Shown here in pieces: positions 1 through 8,380 of a stretch of DNA of 9,390 nt. The translations under genes and the position numbers were made by a program. The notes under the pieces are model-generated. The model had not been told where the DNA came from. It made no database searches and saw only the letters and a list, made by a program, of their open reading frames with translations. The stretch comes from Acidithiobacillus sp. (lineage in GTDB: Bacteria > Pseudomonadota > Gammaproteobacteria > Acidithiobacillales > Acidithiobacillaceae), in NCBI GenBank assembly GCA_028065135.1, contig JAPTWR010000175.1:1-9390 (forward strand), read 5' to 3'. Each line of letters begins with the position of its first letter. Within the stretch, counting starts at the first letter, position 1.

Positions 1-6
1 CCGGAA

Positions 7-23
7 TGCACCATACTGGTGCG
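7..23. promoter_or_regulatory. NtrC-type enhancer site upstream of prkA
   Basis: A 17-base dyad, TGCACCA-TAC-TGGTGCG, matches the NtrC (NRI) binding consensus TGCACCA-N3-TGGTGCA at all arm positions except the last base. Its centre (position 15) lies about 84 bp upstream of the -12 GC of the sigma-54 promoter at 85-100, a normal distance for a bacterial enhancer-binding protein. The flanking bases GAATGCACCAT are shared with the site upstream of amtB1. Binding by NtrC is inferred from the motif. Confidence 0.8.
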
Positions 24-84
24 CGAGACGCACTGTTTCAGCGCGCGAAGGGCGCAGACAGAGGTATTGGAAAGCCCAACCGCA

Positions 85-100
85 TGGCACAGGAAATGCT
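85..100 (+). promoter_or_regulatory. sigma-54 (RpoN) -24/-12 promoter for prkA
   Basis: TGGCAC-AGGAAA-TGCT fits the RpoN consensus TGGCAC-N5-TTGCW, with GG at 86-87 and GC at 98-99 separated by exactly 10 bases. The only core deviation is A for the first T of TTGC. The expected start of transcription is near 111, giving a leader of about 95 bases before prkA. The properly spaced NtrC site upstream strengthens the call. Confidence 0.75.
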
Positions 101-205
101 TGATTATTGGTGAACCCGGAACGGCACTACCCGGTCCAAGCCGTTAAGGGTACATTAGTCTCACATGCCATAGATTGAACGCGGCAGTGCCGCAAGGAGT
201 GGCAA

Positions 206-2140
206 ATGGCCTTATTCGACCGTTACCAAGCGCGTTTTCTGCAGCGGCAGGAAGTCACCCTTTCCATTGACGCGTATCTTGATCTCTGCGCGAACGAGCC
301 CATGGCGTACGCCACCGCCGCCGAACGGATGCTAGCCGCCATCGGCGAGCCGCAGGTTCTGGACACCCAGACAGATCCCCGACTCTCGCGCATCTTCATG
401 AATCGCAAACTGCTGACCTACCCCGCCTTCAAAGACTTCTACGGTATTGAAGATGCGGTGGAAAATCTTGTTGCTTATTTCCGTCACGCGGCGCAGGGAC
501 TGGAAGAGCGCAAACAGATTCTCTATCTGCTCGGCCCGGTAGGAGCCGCCAAGTCTTCTTTGGCGGAGCGCCTGAAGAGCCTGATGGAACAATATCCCAT
601 CTACTGCCTGGCCGCACACGGCCAAGTGTCGCCGCTCTTCGAATCCCCGCTGGGACTTTTCGACCCCGACGAAGACGGTCCGGTGCTGGAGGATCGCTTC
701 GGCATCCCGCGCCGCGCCCTCAGTGGCGTCATGTCTCCCTGGGCCGCCAAACGGCTGCGCGAGTTCGGCGGCGATATCCGCAAATTCACCATTCACCGCC
801 TGATACCTTCCCAACTGCACCAAATCGGCATCACCAAAGTGGAGCCGGGCGATGAAAACAATCAGGATATTTCCAGTCTGGTGGGCAAGGTGGATATCCG
901 CAAGCTGGAGGATTTCTCCCAGGACGATCCGGATGCTTATTCCTACGCTGGCGGCCTCAACGTCGCCACCCAGGGCGTTCTGGAGTTCGTCGAGATGTTC
1001 AAGGCGCCGATCAAGATGCTGCATCCCTTGCTGACGGCGACCCAGGAAGGTACCTACAATGGCACCGAGGGCTTTGGCGCCATGCCGTTCCAGGGCATCG
1101 TCCTCGCCCACAGCAATGAGTCTGAATGGTCCGCCTTCCGCAACAACAAGCGTAACGAGGCCTTCCTCGACCGCGTTTATATCGTCAAAGTGCCCTATTG
1201 CCTGCGGGTAACGGAAGAAACGCACATCTACCACAAGCTCCTCGAAAAGAGTGCGCTCAACACCGCGCCCTGCGCCCCCGATACCATGGACATGCTGGCG
1301 CGCTTCTCCGTGCTGAGCCGCCTCAAGGAAACAGGCAACAGCAGCTTGTGGTCCAAGATGGAGGTTTACGACGGCAAATCCCTCAAGGACAAGGATCCCA
1401 AGGCCAAAAGCTTGCAGGAATACCGTGACGCCGCCGGGGTGGACGAAGGCATGGACGGCATTTCCACCCGTTTCGCCTACAAAATCCTATCGCGCACCTT
1501 CAACTACGACAGTGACGAGGTGGCGGCCAACCCGGTGCATCTCCTGCACGTGCTGGAGACGCAAATCCGCGCCGAGCAATTCCCGGCGGAGATCGAGTCC
1601 CGCTATCTCGCCTTTCTGAAGACCGAACTGGCGCCCCGCTATGCCGAGTTCCTGGGTCTGGAGATCCAGAAGGCCTACCTGGAAAGCTACGGCGATTACG
1701 GTCAGAACCTCTTCGACCGCTATATCCAATATGCCGACTTCTGGTTGCAGGACACGGAGTTCCGGGATCCCGACACGGGGCAGCTCATGGATCGCGGGCT
1801 TCTCAACGAAGAGCTGGAAAAGATTGAAAAACCGGCGGGTATCGCCAACCCCAAGGATTTCCGCAACGAGGTGGTGAACTTCGTCCTGCGCGCCAAGGCG
1901 GCCAACGACGGCCTCAGTCCGGCATGGACGAGCTACGAGAAGCTGCGTGCCGTCATCGAGAAGAAAATGTTCGCCAACACGGAGGATCTGCTACCGGTAA
2001 TTTCCTTTGGCAAGAAGAGTTCCTCCGACGATGAACGCAAGCATCAGGATTTCGTCGCTCGAATGACCGCCAAGGGCTACACGGAAAAGCAGGTGCGCCT
2101 GCTGGTGGATTGGTACATGCGATACCGCAAACACCACTGA
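206..2140 (+). CDS. prkA: PrkA-family AAA+ serine protein kinase (YeaG type)
   Basis: This 644-residue cytosolic protein has the same length as Escherichia coli YeaG and resembles it from end to end. The N-terminal PrkA AAA domain (about residues 1-385) carries a Walker A loop at 110-117 (GPVGAAKS), a Walker B-like strand at 257-262 (GVLEFVE region), a sensor-1 asparagine at N304 in AHSNESEW and a likely arginine finger R323 in AFLDRVYIV. The PrkA C-terminal domain follows and ends near residue 640. Family members are described as serine kinases in stress and nitrogen-starvation physiology and co-occur with YeaH and SpoVR. ATG 206 is preceded by AAGGAG at 194-199. The oddity is Ala115 where the glycine before the Walker A lysine is expected, so nucleotide handling may differ. 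The gene is probably transcribed alone from the sigma-54 promoter at 85-100, with a GC hairpin after its stop. Confidence 0.95.
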   Translation: MALFDRYQARFLQRQEVTLSIDAYLDLCANEPMAYATAAERMLAAIGEPQVLDTQTDPRLSRIFMNRKLLTYPAFKDFYGIEDAVENLVAYFRHAAQGLEERKQILYLLGPVGAAKSSLAERLKSLMEQYPIYCLAAHGQVSPLFESPLGLFDPDEDGPVLEDRFGIPRRALSGVMSPWAAKRLREFGGDIRKFTIHRLIPSQLHQIGITKVEPGDENNQDISSLVGKVDIRKLEDFSQDDPDAYSYAGGLNVATQGVLEFVEMFKAPIKMLHPLLTATQEGTYNGTEGFGAMPFQGIVLAHSNESEWSAFRNNKRNEAFLDRVYIVKVPYCLRVTEETHIYHKLLEKSALNTAPCAPDTMDMLARFSVLSRLKETGNSSLWSKMEVYDGKSLKDKDPKAKSLQEYRDAAGVDEGMDGISTRFAYKILSRTFNYDSDEVAANPVHLLHVLETQIRAEQFPAEIESRYLAFLKTELAPRYAEFLGLEIQKAYLESYGDYGQNLFDRYIQYADFWLQDTEFRDPDTGQLMDRGLLNEELEKIEKPAGIANPKDFRNEVVNFVLRAKAANDGLSPAWTSYEKLRAVIEKKMFANTEDLLPVISFGKKSSSDDERKHQDFVARMTAKGYTEKQVRLLVDWYMRYRKHH

Positions 2141-2168
2141 AAGTCACCCTCGTGGTGCGTATCCTCCA

Positions 2169-2195
2169 GTGCCCGCGTCCGCGGGCACGCCTTTA
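2169..2195 (+). terminator. GC hairpin after prkA, possible terminator
   Basis: GTGCCCGCG (2169-2177) and CGCGGGCAC (2180-2188) form a perfect inverted repeat, realistically an 8-bp stem with a 4-base loop. It is followed by only a short T-run (CTTT, 2191-2194), so as an intrinsic terminator it is weak at the U-tract. Its position, 28 bases after the prkA stop and before the next NtrC site, supports a role in separating prkA from amtB1. Confidence 0.5.
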
Positions 2196-2208
2196 GCGCC
2201 AGACTGAA

Positions 2209-2225
2209 TGCACCATTTTGGTGCA
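2209..2225. promoter_or_regulatory. NtrC-type enhancer site upstream of amtB1 (perfect dyad)
   Basis: TGCACCA-TTT-TGGTGCA is a perfect 7+3+7 palindrome identical to the NtrC consensus arms. Its centre (2217) is about 85 bp upstream of the -12 GC of the sigma-54 promoter at 2289-2305. It is the strongest of the sites in the window and should be a high-affinity NtrC target. Confidence 0.9.
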
Positions 2226-2288
2226 ACACCATCTCCCAACACCCCACCCTCCTCCAGATCTCCACAACGCCCCTTGTGCGGATCAGGT

Positions 2289-2305
2289 TTGCACGGTTAT
2301 TGCTT
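2289..2305 (+). promoter_or_regulatory. sigma-54 (RpoN) -24/-12 promoter for amtB1
   Basis: TTGCACG-GTTA-TTGCTT matches TGGCACG-N4-TTGCW except for T in place of the first G of the -24 GG. The -12 GC is at 2302-2303 and the 10-base spacing is kept. The expected start of transcription is near 2315, leaving a leader of about 60 bases. The -24 mismatch could lower basal closed-complex formation, but the -12 half is perfect. Confidence 0.7.
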
Positions 2306-2373
2306 ACCCCATCTCGAAGTAACGAAGCGAGGCAAACCACCCCGTGATTTCATCGAGAAAAAGGAGTAACGAG

Positions 2374-3690
2374 ATGCAGAAGGGAGCGATACACCCATTT
2401 TCCGCGGGGGCACCGTGGATCGGCATACTGTCCCTGCTGGCCAGTCCGCTGGCCCAGGCCGGCACCACCCCCTCTTTCAATGGCGGTGATACGGCGTGGA
2501 TGCTGACCTCCACCGCCCTGGTCCTGCTCATGACCGTGCCAGGATTGGCCCTTTTTTATGCGGGCATGGTACGCAAAAAAAACGTCCTCGCCACGGCGGC
2601 GCAGAGTTTCAGCATCACGGCATTGATTTCCGTACTGTGGATGATCCTCGGCTATTCCATCACCTTCACCCCAGGTAATGCCTTCATGGGCGGATGGAGC
2701 CGTCTTTTCCTCAACGGCATGGGCCTGGACTCCGCCAACGGTCTGGCCCCCACCATCCCGGAATCGGTCTATATGACTTTCCAGATGACTTTTGCCATCA
2801 TCACCCCGGCATTGATCGTCGGCGCCTTTGCCGAACGGATGAAGTTCTCCGCCCTGCTCTGGTTCACCGGTCTCTGGTCGTTGCTGGTCTATGCGCCCAT
2901 CGCCCACATGGTCTGGGGTCCCGGTGGCTGGTTGAGCGTCGATGGCGTCCTCGACTATGCGGGTGGCACGGTGGTGCATATCGATGCCGGCATCGCCGGT
3001 CTGGTCGCGGCGCTGGTCATGGGCAAGCGAACCGGTTACCCCCACGATGCCATGCACCCCAACAATCTGATGTATACCCTCATCGGCGCTTCCCTGCTGT
3101 GGGTCGGCTGGTTCGGTTTCAATGCGGGTTCGGCGGTGGCGGCCAGCGACCGGGCCGGAATGGCTATGGCCACCACCCAGATCGCCACCGCGGTGGCGGC
3201 ACTCTCGTGGATGTTCGTGGAGTGGATGACGCGCGGCAAACCAACCGTGTTGGGCATGACCTCCGGCGCTGTGGCGGGCCTCGTCGCCATCACTCCCGCC
3301 TCGGGTTTTGTCGACCCCATGGGCGCCCTGTGGATTGGTATGGCGGCGGGGGTCCTCTGTTTCTGGGCGTCGATCCATCTGAAAAACCGGATGGGCTATG
3401 ATGATTCCCTGGATGCCTTCGGTGTGCATGCCATTGGCGGCATCATCGGGGCGCTGCTTACCGGCGTCTTCGCGGTGCGGGCCATCGGCGGCACGGCGGG
3501 CGTACTGGAGGGCAACACCGGACAGTTCTTGACTCAAGCCACCGGTGTGGGGGTCACGATTCTCTACGATGCCATCGTCAGCTTTATCCTCCTCAAAGCC
3601 ATCGACTGGACCCTGGGTCTGCGTGTCAAGGAAGAGCAGGAACAGGAAGGACTCGATATCACCCAACATGGAGAGCAGGTGTACGAGTAA
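2374..3690 (+). CDS. amtB: Ammonium transporter, AmtB type, with signal peptide
   Basis: The 438-residue product is a close relative of E. coli AmtB, an inner-membrane trimeric channel that recruits ammonium from the periplasm. A cleavable signal peptide ends at about residue 29 (SPLAQA), followed by the usual eleven membrane segments. Pore residues by comparison with AmtB are gate phenylalanines F136 and F140, W181, D194, twin histidines H202 and H352, and recruitment-site F249 and S253. The cytosolic tail (LRVKEEQEQEGLD, ending in HGEQVYE) is the conserved regulatory tail that contacts GlnK. ATG 2374 is chosen because AAGGAG at 2361-2366 sits 7 bases upstream and the signal peptide begins there. 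It has its own NtrC site and sigma-54 promoter, and is likely co-transcribed with yeaH-spoVR across an 80-base gap. No glnK adjoins it directly; one lies 4.3 kb downstream. Confidence 0.95.
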   Translation: MQKGAIHPFSAGAPWIGILSLLASPLAQAGTTPSFNGGDTAWMLTSTALVLLMTVPGLALFYAGMVRKKNVLATAAQSFSITALISVLWMILGYSITFTPGNAFMGGWSRLFLNGMGLDSANGLAPTIPESVYMTFQMTFAIITPALIVGAFAERMKFSALLWFTGLWSLLVYAPIAHMVWGPGGWLSVDGVLDYAGGTVVHIDAGIAGLVAALVMGKRTGYPHDAMHPNNLMYTLIGASLLWVGWFGFNAGSAVAASDRAGMAMATTQIATAVAALSWMFVEWMTRGKPTVLGMTSGAVAGLVAITPASGFVDPMGALWIGMAAGVLCFWASIHLKNRMGYDDSLDAFGVHAIGGIIGALLTGVFAVRAIGGTAGVLEGNTGQFLTQATGVGVTILYDAIVSFILLKAIDWTLGLRVKEEQEQEGLDITQHGEQVYE

Positions 3691-3711
3691 GCAATCCGCA
3701 CGCATCGCAAC

Positions 3712-3745
3712 CCTTCCTGCCATTATGGGTCATAATGGGGGAAGG
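3712..3745. repeat. Intercistronic palindrome between amtB1 and yeaH
   Basis: CCATTATG (3720-3727), GGT, CATAATGG (3731-3738) is a perfect 8+3+8 inverted repeat. It extends outward with CCTTCC (3712-3717) against GGAAGG (3740-3745), giving a 14-bp interrupted stem with a 2/1-base internal loop. No T-run follows, so it is not a standard terminator. It could be an mRNA stem that protects amtB1 message or lowers yeaH-spoVR expression, or an operator for an unknown repressor. The right arm ends about 13 bases before the yeaH ribosome binding site. Confidence 0.75.
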
Positions 3746-3770
3746 CGTTGTCACTTTGGGGGAGTCTGCC

Positions 3771-5075
3771 ATGAGCACGATCATCGACCGGCGCAGTTCC
3801 GGAACCCGCTCCACGGCCAATCAGGACCGTCTGCAAAGACGCGTGCGCGCCCGGCTCAGGGTCGCTGTCGAAAAGATGGCACGCTCCGGCTCCATCGAGG
3901 ACCTGGCCAACGCCGACCAACCCATTTCCATCCCTACCCGCGATCTGCATGAACCCAGTTTTCGCCGTGACCTCAGCGATGCCCCCTGGGAACGGGTATT
4001 GCCGGGAAACAAGGAATATCACCGGGGCGACAGCATCAACAAGCCCGAGGGGGGAGGTTCCGGCAAAGGCCGGGAGGGCTCCCCCGACGGGTTGGGAGAT
4101 GACGAGGTCGCCATCGTCCTCTCCGCTGACGAATTTCTCGATCTGCTTTTCGACGGACTGGCGTTGCCCAATCTACGCAAAACCGCGCAGGGGGACATCC
4201 ACGCGGAGCAGTGGCGCCGGGCCGGTTTTATCAAGGATGGCAGCCCCTCCCGGATGCATGTCGGGCGCACCATGCGGGCCGCGCGCGCGCGTCGCCTCGC
4301 CCTGCGGGCCGGCAAGCGCCGTGAATTGCAGGACCTGCTGGATGCCCGCGGCATCTTGCAGGAGGAAATTCAGGACCGCATGGCGCGGGGACAGGATGTC
4401 TCCGTGGAACAGGGGCGGATCGACGAACTGGATCGCCAGATCGCCGCCCTGGAGCGCAAGATCAAGGCCATCCCCTTCATCGACGAGGCCGACTTGCGTT
4501 TTGCCCATATCGACCAGCAGCCCCATCCCATCACCAACGCGGTCATGTTCTGCGTCATGGACGTGTCGGGCAGCATGGGCGAGAAGGAGAAGGATCTGGC
4601 CAAACGCTTCTTCCTGCTGCTCTATCTCTTCCTGCGTCGCCACTATCAAGCCGTGCAGATCGTTTTCATCAAACACCACAGCACCGCCTCGGAATGCAGC
4701 GAACAGGCCTTTTTTGGGGCCAGGGAGGGGGGAGGTACACTGGTCTCCCCCGCCATCGTCCTGACGGAAGAGATCATGCAGCAACGTTTTCCGCCGGATC
4801 GCTGGAATATCTATCTGGCGCAGGTTTCCGACGGGGACAATTATTTCGCCGACAACGCGGTGGTGGGAGAGCATCTCACGAATCTGTTGCCGCAGTTGCG
4901 CAACCTCTTCTACCTGGAGGTCAACCGCGACAGCGAAAGTGACCTGCTGCAACTCTATGAGGCCATCGCCCAGAATTTTCCGGAACTGATCACCGCCCGC
5001 GCCAGCGAGCGGGAAGATATCTATCCGCTCTTTCGTGCCCTCTTTGCCACCGAGGAGATACCGAGCCATGTCTAA
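3771..5075 (+). CDS. yeaH: YeaH/YhbH family protein (DUF444), von Willebrand A-like
   Basis: The 434-residue product resembles E. coli YeaH (about 427 residues), the usual partner gene of PrkA. It has a basic, coiled N-terminus, a glycine-rich linker at about 92-109 after INKPEG, a conserved LSADEFLDLLFDGLALPNL stretch at 117-135, a helical region rich in charged residues, and a C-terminal von Willebrand A-like domain. That domain shows a metal-binding DxSxS motif (D264, S266, S268 in MDVSGSM), a threonine at T323 in GGTLVS and the SDGDN loop with D354, so a MIDAS-type metal site looks intact. ATG 3771 has GGGGGAG at 3758-3764 just upstream; an earlier in-frame ATG at 3735 lies inside the palindrome and lacks a ribosome site. 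The stop overlaps the spoVR start by 8 bases. It probably acts in the cytosol with PrkA and SpoVR; its biochemical activity is unknown. Confidence 0.93.
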   Translation: MSTIIDRRSSGTRSTANQDRLQRRVRARLRVAVEKMARSGSIEDLANADQPISIPTRDLHEPSFRRDLSDAPWERVLPGNKEYHRGDSINKPEGGGSGKGREGSPDGLGDDEVAIVLSADEFLDLLFDGLALPNLRKTAQGDIHAEQWRRAGFIKDGSPSRMHVGRTMRAARARRLALRAGKRRELQDLLDARGILQEEIQDRMARGQDVSVEQGRIDELDRQIAALERKIKAIPFIDEADLRFAHIDQQPHPITNAVMFCVMDVSGSMGEKEKDLAKRFFLLLYLFLRRHYQAVQIVFIKHHSTASECSEQAFFGAREGGGTLVSPAIVLTEEIMQQRFPPDRWNIYLAQVSDGDNYFADNAVVGEHLTNLLPQLRNLFYLEVNRDSESDLLQLYEAIAQNFPELITARASEREDIYPLFRALFATEEIPSHV

Positions 5076-6543
5076 GTTTCTCTTTACCGACAACGACTGG
5101 ACCTTCGCACGGATCGACGCGGTCACCGAGGAAATCGCCACCATCGCCGCCGAGGAGTTGCAGTTGGATACCTATCCCAACCAACTGGAGATCATCAGCG
5201 CCGAGCAGATGCTCGACGCCTACGCCTCCATCGGTTTACCGGTCTATTACGCCCACTGGTCTTTCGGCAAGCAGCGCGCCATCGAATCCGGTCAATACCG
5301 GCGCGGCGAGATGGGTCTGGCCTACGAACTGGTCATTAACAGCAATCCCTGCATCAGCTACCTCATGGAAGAAAACACCATGACCATGCAGACCCTGGTG
5401 ATCGCCCATGCCGCCTATGGGCACAATGCGTTTTTCAAGAATAATGTCTTCTTTCAGCAGTGGACCGATGCCGAAGGGATTCTCGACTATCTGGCGTTCG
5501 CCCAGCGCTACATCGCCCAGTGCGAGGAACGCTACGGCATCGACACCGTCACCGACGTGCTGGATGCCGCCCACGCCATCAGCCGCAACGGGATCGATCG
5601 CGCCCGTCGTCCGCGTCACCTCTCCGCCCGCGAAGAAGAGCAACGCCGCGAAGAGCGCGAGCGCTACCTGCAGCAGCAACTTTCGGAAATCTGGCGCACC
5701 CTCCCCCCGCACAGCGCCGAACGGCCTCCGGAATCCACGGGTTTCCCGCCCGATCCACAGGAAAACCTGCTGTATTTCATCGAAAAAAACGCCCCTCATC
5801 TGGCGGGCTGGAAACGGGAAATCCTCCGCATCGTCCGCAAGATCGCCCAGTACCTCTACCCCCAGGGGCAAACGAAGATCATGAATGAGGGCTTCGCCTG
5901 CTTTGTGCATTACCATATCCTGCACAGTCTGCATGCCAAGGGGCTGGTGACCGATGGCACCCTGCTGGAGTTTTACGCCAGTCATACCGCCGTCACCCTT
6001 CAGCCCGATTTCGATGACCCACGCTATACCGGCATCAATCCATACGCCCTCGGTTTCGCGATGTTTCAGGACATCAAACGGATCTGTCTGGCCCCCACGG
6101 AGGAGGACCGCAACTGGTTTGCCTTTGCCGGGGATCCCGACTGGCGCAAACAAATCCTCTTCGCCATGCGCGAATTCCGCGATGAGAGCTTTGTGTTGCA
6201 GTATCTCTCACCCAAGGTCATGCGCGACCTGCGCCTGTTCGCCCTGAGCAATGATCCCAACGTAACGACCTACCGGGTGAGCGCCATCCACGACGACTCC
6301 GGCTACCAATATTTACGCCAGGCGCTCGCCCTGCAGATCGCCGAAAGCACCCGCCCTCCGGACATCCAGGTAGTATCGGTGGATCGCTGGGGAGATCGCC
6401 ATCTGCGTTTGCGGGAGATGGGCGCCCAGCCCCTGGATCAAAGCGAAGCCCAGAAGACCCTCAGTTTCGTACACGACCTCTGGGGATACGATGTCCACCT
6501 GGATTTGGCCGATATTTCCCTGAGTGAACCATCGGCTTCCTGA
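5068..6543 (+). CDS. spoVR: SpoVR family protein (YcgB type)
   Basis: The 491-residue product belongs to the SpoVR/YcgB family, named from Bacillus subtilis sporulation but widespread in non-spore-formers and commonly linked to prkA and yeaH. Recognisable blocks include the YYAHWSFGKQ region, the MNEG..CF.HYH motif at 272-283 (E274, H281, H283), and the strongly conserved NPYALGFAMFQDIKRIC and RDESFVLQYLSPKVMRD stretches in the C-terminal half. E274 and the histidines suggest a metal site, but this is inference. ATG 5068 is used because it yields the family N-terminus and has GAGGAGA at 5052-5058. The ATGTCTAA overlap with the yeaH stop implies translational coupling and fixed stoichiometry. 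No clear terminator follows before the NtrC sites at 6571. Compared with my memory of E. coli YcgB, two tryptophans in the NEGWA..FWH motif are F276 and V280 here. Confidence 0.93.
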   Translation: MSKFLFTDNDWTFARIDAVTEEIATIAAEELQLDTYPNQLEIISAEQMLDAYASIGLPVYYAHWSFGKQRAIESGQYRRGEMGLAYELVINSNPCISYLMEENTMTMQTLVIAHAAYGHNAFFKNNVFFQQWTDAEGILDYLAFAQRYIAQCEERYGIDTVTDVLDAAHAISRNGIDRARRPRHLSAREEEQRREERERYLQQQLSEIWRTLPPHSAERPPESTGFPPDPQENLLYFIEKNAPHLAGWKREILRIVRKIAQYLYPQGQTKIMNEGFACFVHYHILHSLHAKGLVTDGTLLEFYASHTAVTLQPDFDDPRYTGINPYALGFAMFQDIKRICLAPTEEDRNWFAFAGDPDWRKQILFAMREFRDESFVLQYLSPKVMRDLRLFALSNDPNVTTYRVSAIHDDSGYQYLRQALALQIAESTRPPDIQVVSVDRWGDRHLRLREMGAQPLDQSEAQKTLSFVHDLWGYDVHLDLADISLSEPSAS

Positions 6544-6570
6544 CGGCCGCGTTCTACCATACCGACCTAT

Positions 6571-6587
6571 CGCACCATAATAGTGCA
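6571..6587. promoter_or_regulatory. NtrC-type site, distal of a tandem pair upstream of the porin gene
   Basis: CGCACCA-TAA-TAGTGCA matches the NtrC dyad with two arm mismatches (C for T at the first base, A for G in the right arm). Its centre (6579) is 20 bp, about two helical turns, from the stronger proximal site, so both would lie on the same face of the DNA and could support cooperative NtrC assembly. Confidence 0.7.
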
Positions 6588-6590
6588 TCA

Positions 6591-6607
6591 TGCATCAATA
6601 TGGTGCA
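6591..6607. promoter_or_regulatory. NtrC-type site, proximal of a tandem pair upstream of the porin gene
   Basis: TGCATCA-ATA-TGGTGCA matches the NtrC dyad with a single mismatch (T for C in the left arm). Its centre (6599) is about 84 bp upstream of the -12 GC of the sigma-54 promoter at 6669-6684, the same distance seen for the prkA enhancer. Confidence 0.82.
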
Positions 6608-6637
6608 AATCCGTACCCAATGCCCCGATGGCCTTCA

Positions 6638-6651
6638 TAAGCGTGTTGATT
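6638..6651 (-). promoter_or_regulatory. Weak IHF-like site between enhancer and sigma-54 promoter
   Basis: On the minus strand AATCAA-CACGC-TTA resembles the IHF consensus WATCAA-N4-TTR but with one extra spacer base. It lies about midway between the NtrC pair and the sigma-54 promoter, within the only AT-rich tract of this gap, where a bend would help looping. The spacer error makes this tentative, and no similar site was seen at the other two promoters. Confidence 0.2.
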
Positions 6652-6668
6652 TTTAATCGATCATCACT

Positions 6669-6684
6669 TGGCACCAAGTTTGCT
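6669..6684 (+). promoter_or_regulatory. sigma-54 (RpoN) -24/-12 promoter for porin-glnK-amt operon
   Basis: TGGCACC-AAGT-TTGCT is essentially a full RpoN consensus with GG at 6670-6671 and GC at 6682-6683, spaced by 10 bases. The expected start of transcription is about 6695. This lies downstream of a GTG at 6687, so that in-frame codon cannot be the start, and the porin must begin at ATG 6726. Confidence 0.9.
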
Positions 6685-6725
6685 ATGTGCTTCTTGTCAC
6701 TGATAGACAGGGAGCGACCAAACCC

Positions 6726-8326
<1,601 letters not shown>

Positions 8327-8365
8327 CTCTGTTTTACCTCTTCAACCGCTCCTAAAACCCTATAA

Positions 8366-8380
8366 GGGAGGATTTTCCTC
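8366..8380 (+). promoter_or_regulatory. Ribosome binding site of amt2 within a small hairpin
   Basis: The Shine-Dalgarno sequence GGGAGGA (8366-8372) directly precedes the ATG at 8381. GAGGA (8368-8372) can pair with TCCTC (8376-8380) over a TTT loop, and alternatively CCCT (8358-8361) can pair with AGGG (8365-8368). Both small stems would compete with ribosome binding, so translation of the transporter relative to glnK may be tuned here. Stems this short may have no effect. Confidence 0.35.

Noticed and set aside
2344..2346. In-frame GTG as an earlier amtB1 start
   Set aside because: It would place the ribosome site of ATG 2374 inside the gene and spoil the signal peptide.
2575..2582. Run of eight A in amtB1, a possible slippage or frameshift site
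   Set aside because: The frame is intact on both sides and encodes the conserved RKKN stretch; nothing indicates programmed slippage.
2976..2991. NtrC- or RpoN-like string GGCACGGTGGTGCA inside amtB1
   Set aside because: Spacing between half-sites is wrong for both motifs, and the bases are explained by the conserved GGTVVH codons.
2350..3723. Long minus-strand open frame opposite amtB1 (457 codons)
   Set aside because: Its translation is low-complexity, rich in Gly, His, Asp and Arg and matches no family I know, while the + strand is an unmistakable AmtB. It is a by-product of GC-rich codon use.
3735..3737. In-frame ATG as an earlier yeaH start
   Set aside because: It lies inside the right arm of the palindrome, lacks a well-spaced ribosome site, and ATG 3771 has a strong GGGGGAG and fits the family N-terminus.
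4173..5144. Minus-strand open frame opposite yeaH (323 codons), and a similar one opposite prkA at 332-1234
   Set aside because: The + strand frames encode well-recognised proteins throughout; the antisense frames have no recognisable domain or ribosome site.
6687..6689. In-frame GTG as an earlier start for the porin
   Set aside because: It lies within 4 bases of the -12 element and upstream of the expected transcript start near 6695; ATG 6726 has a ribosome site and gives a clean signal peptide.
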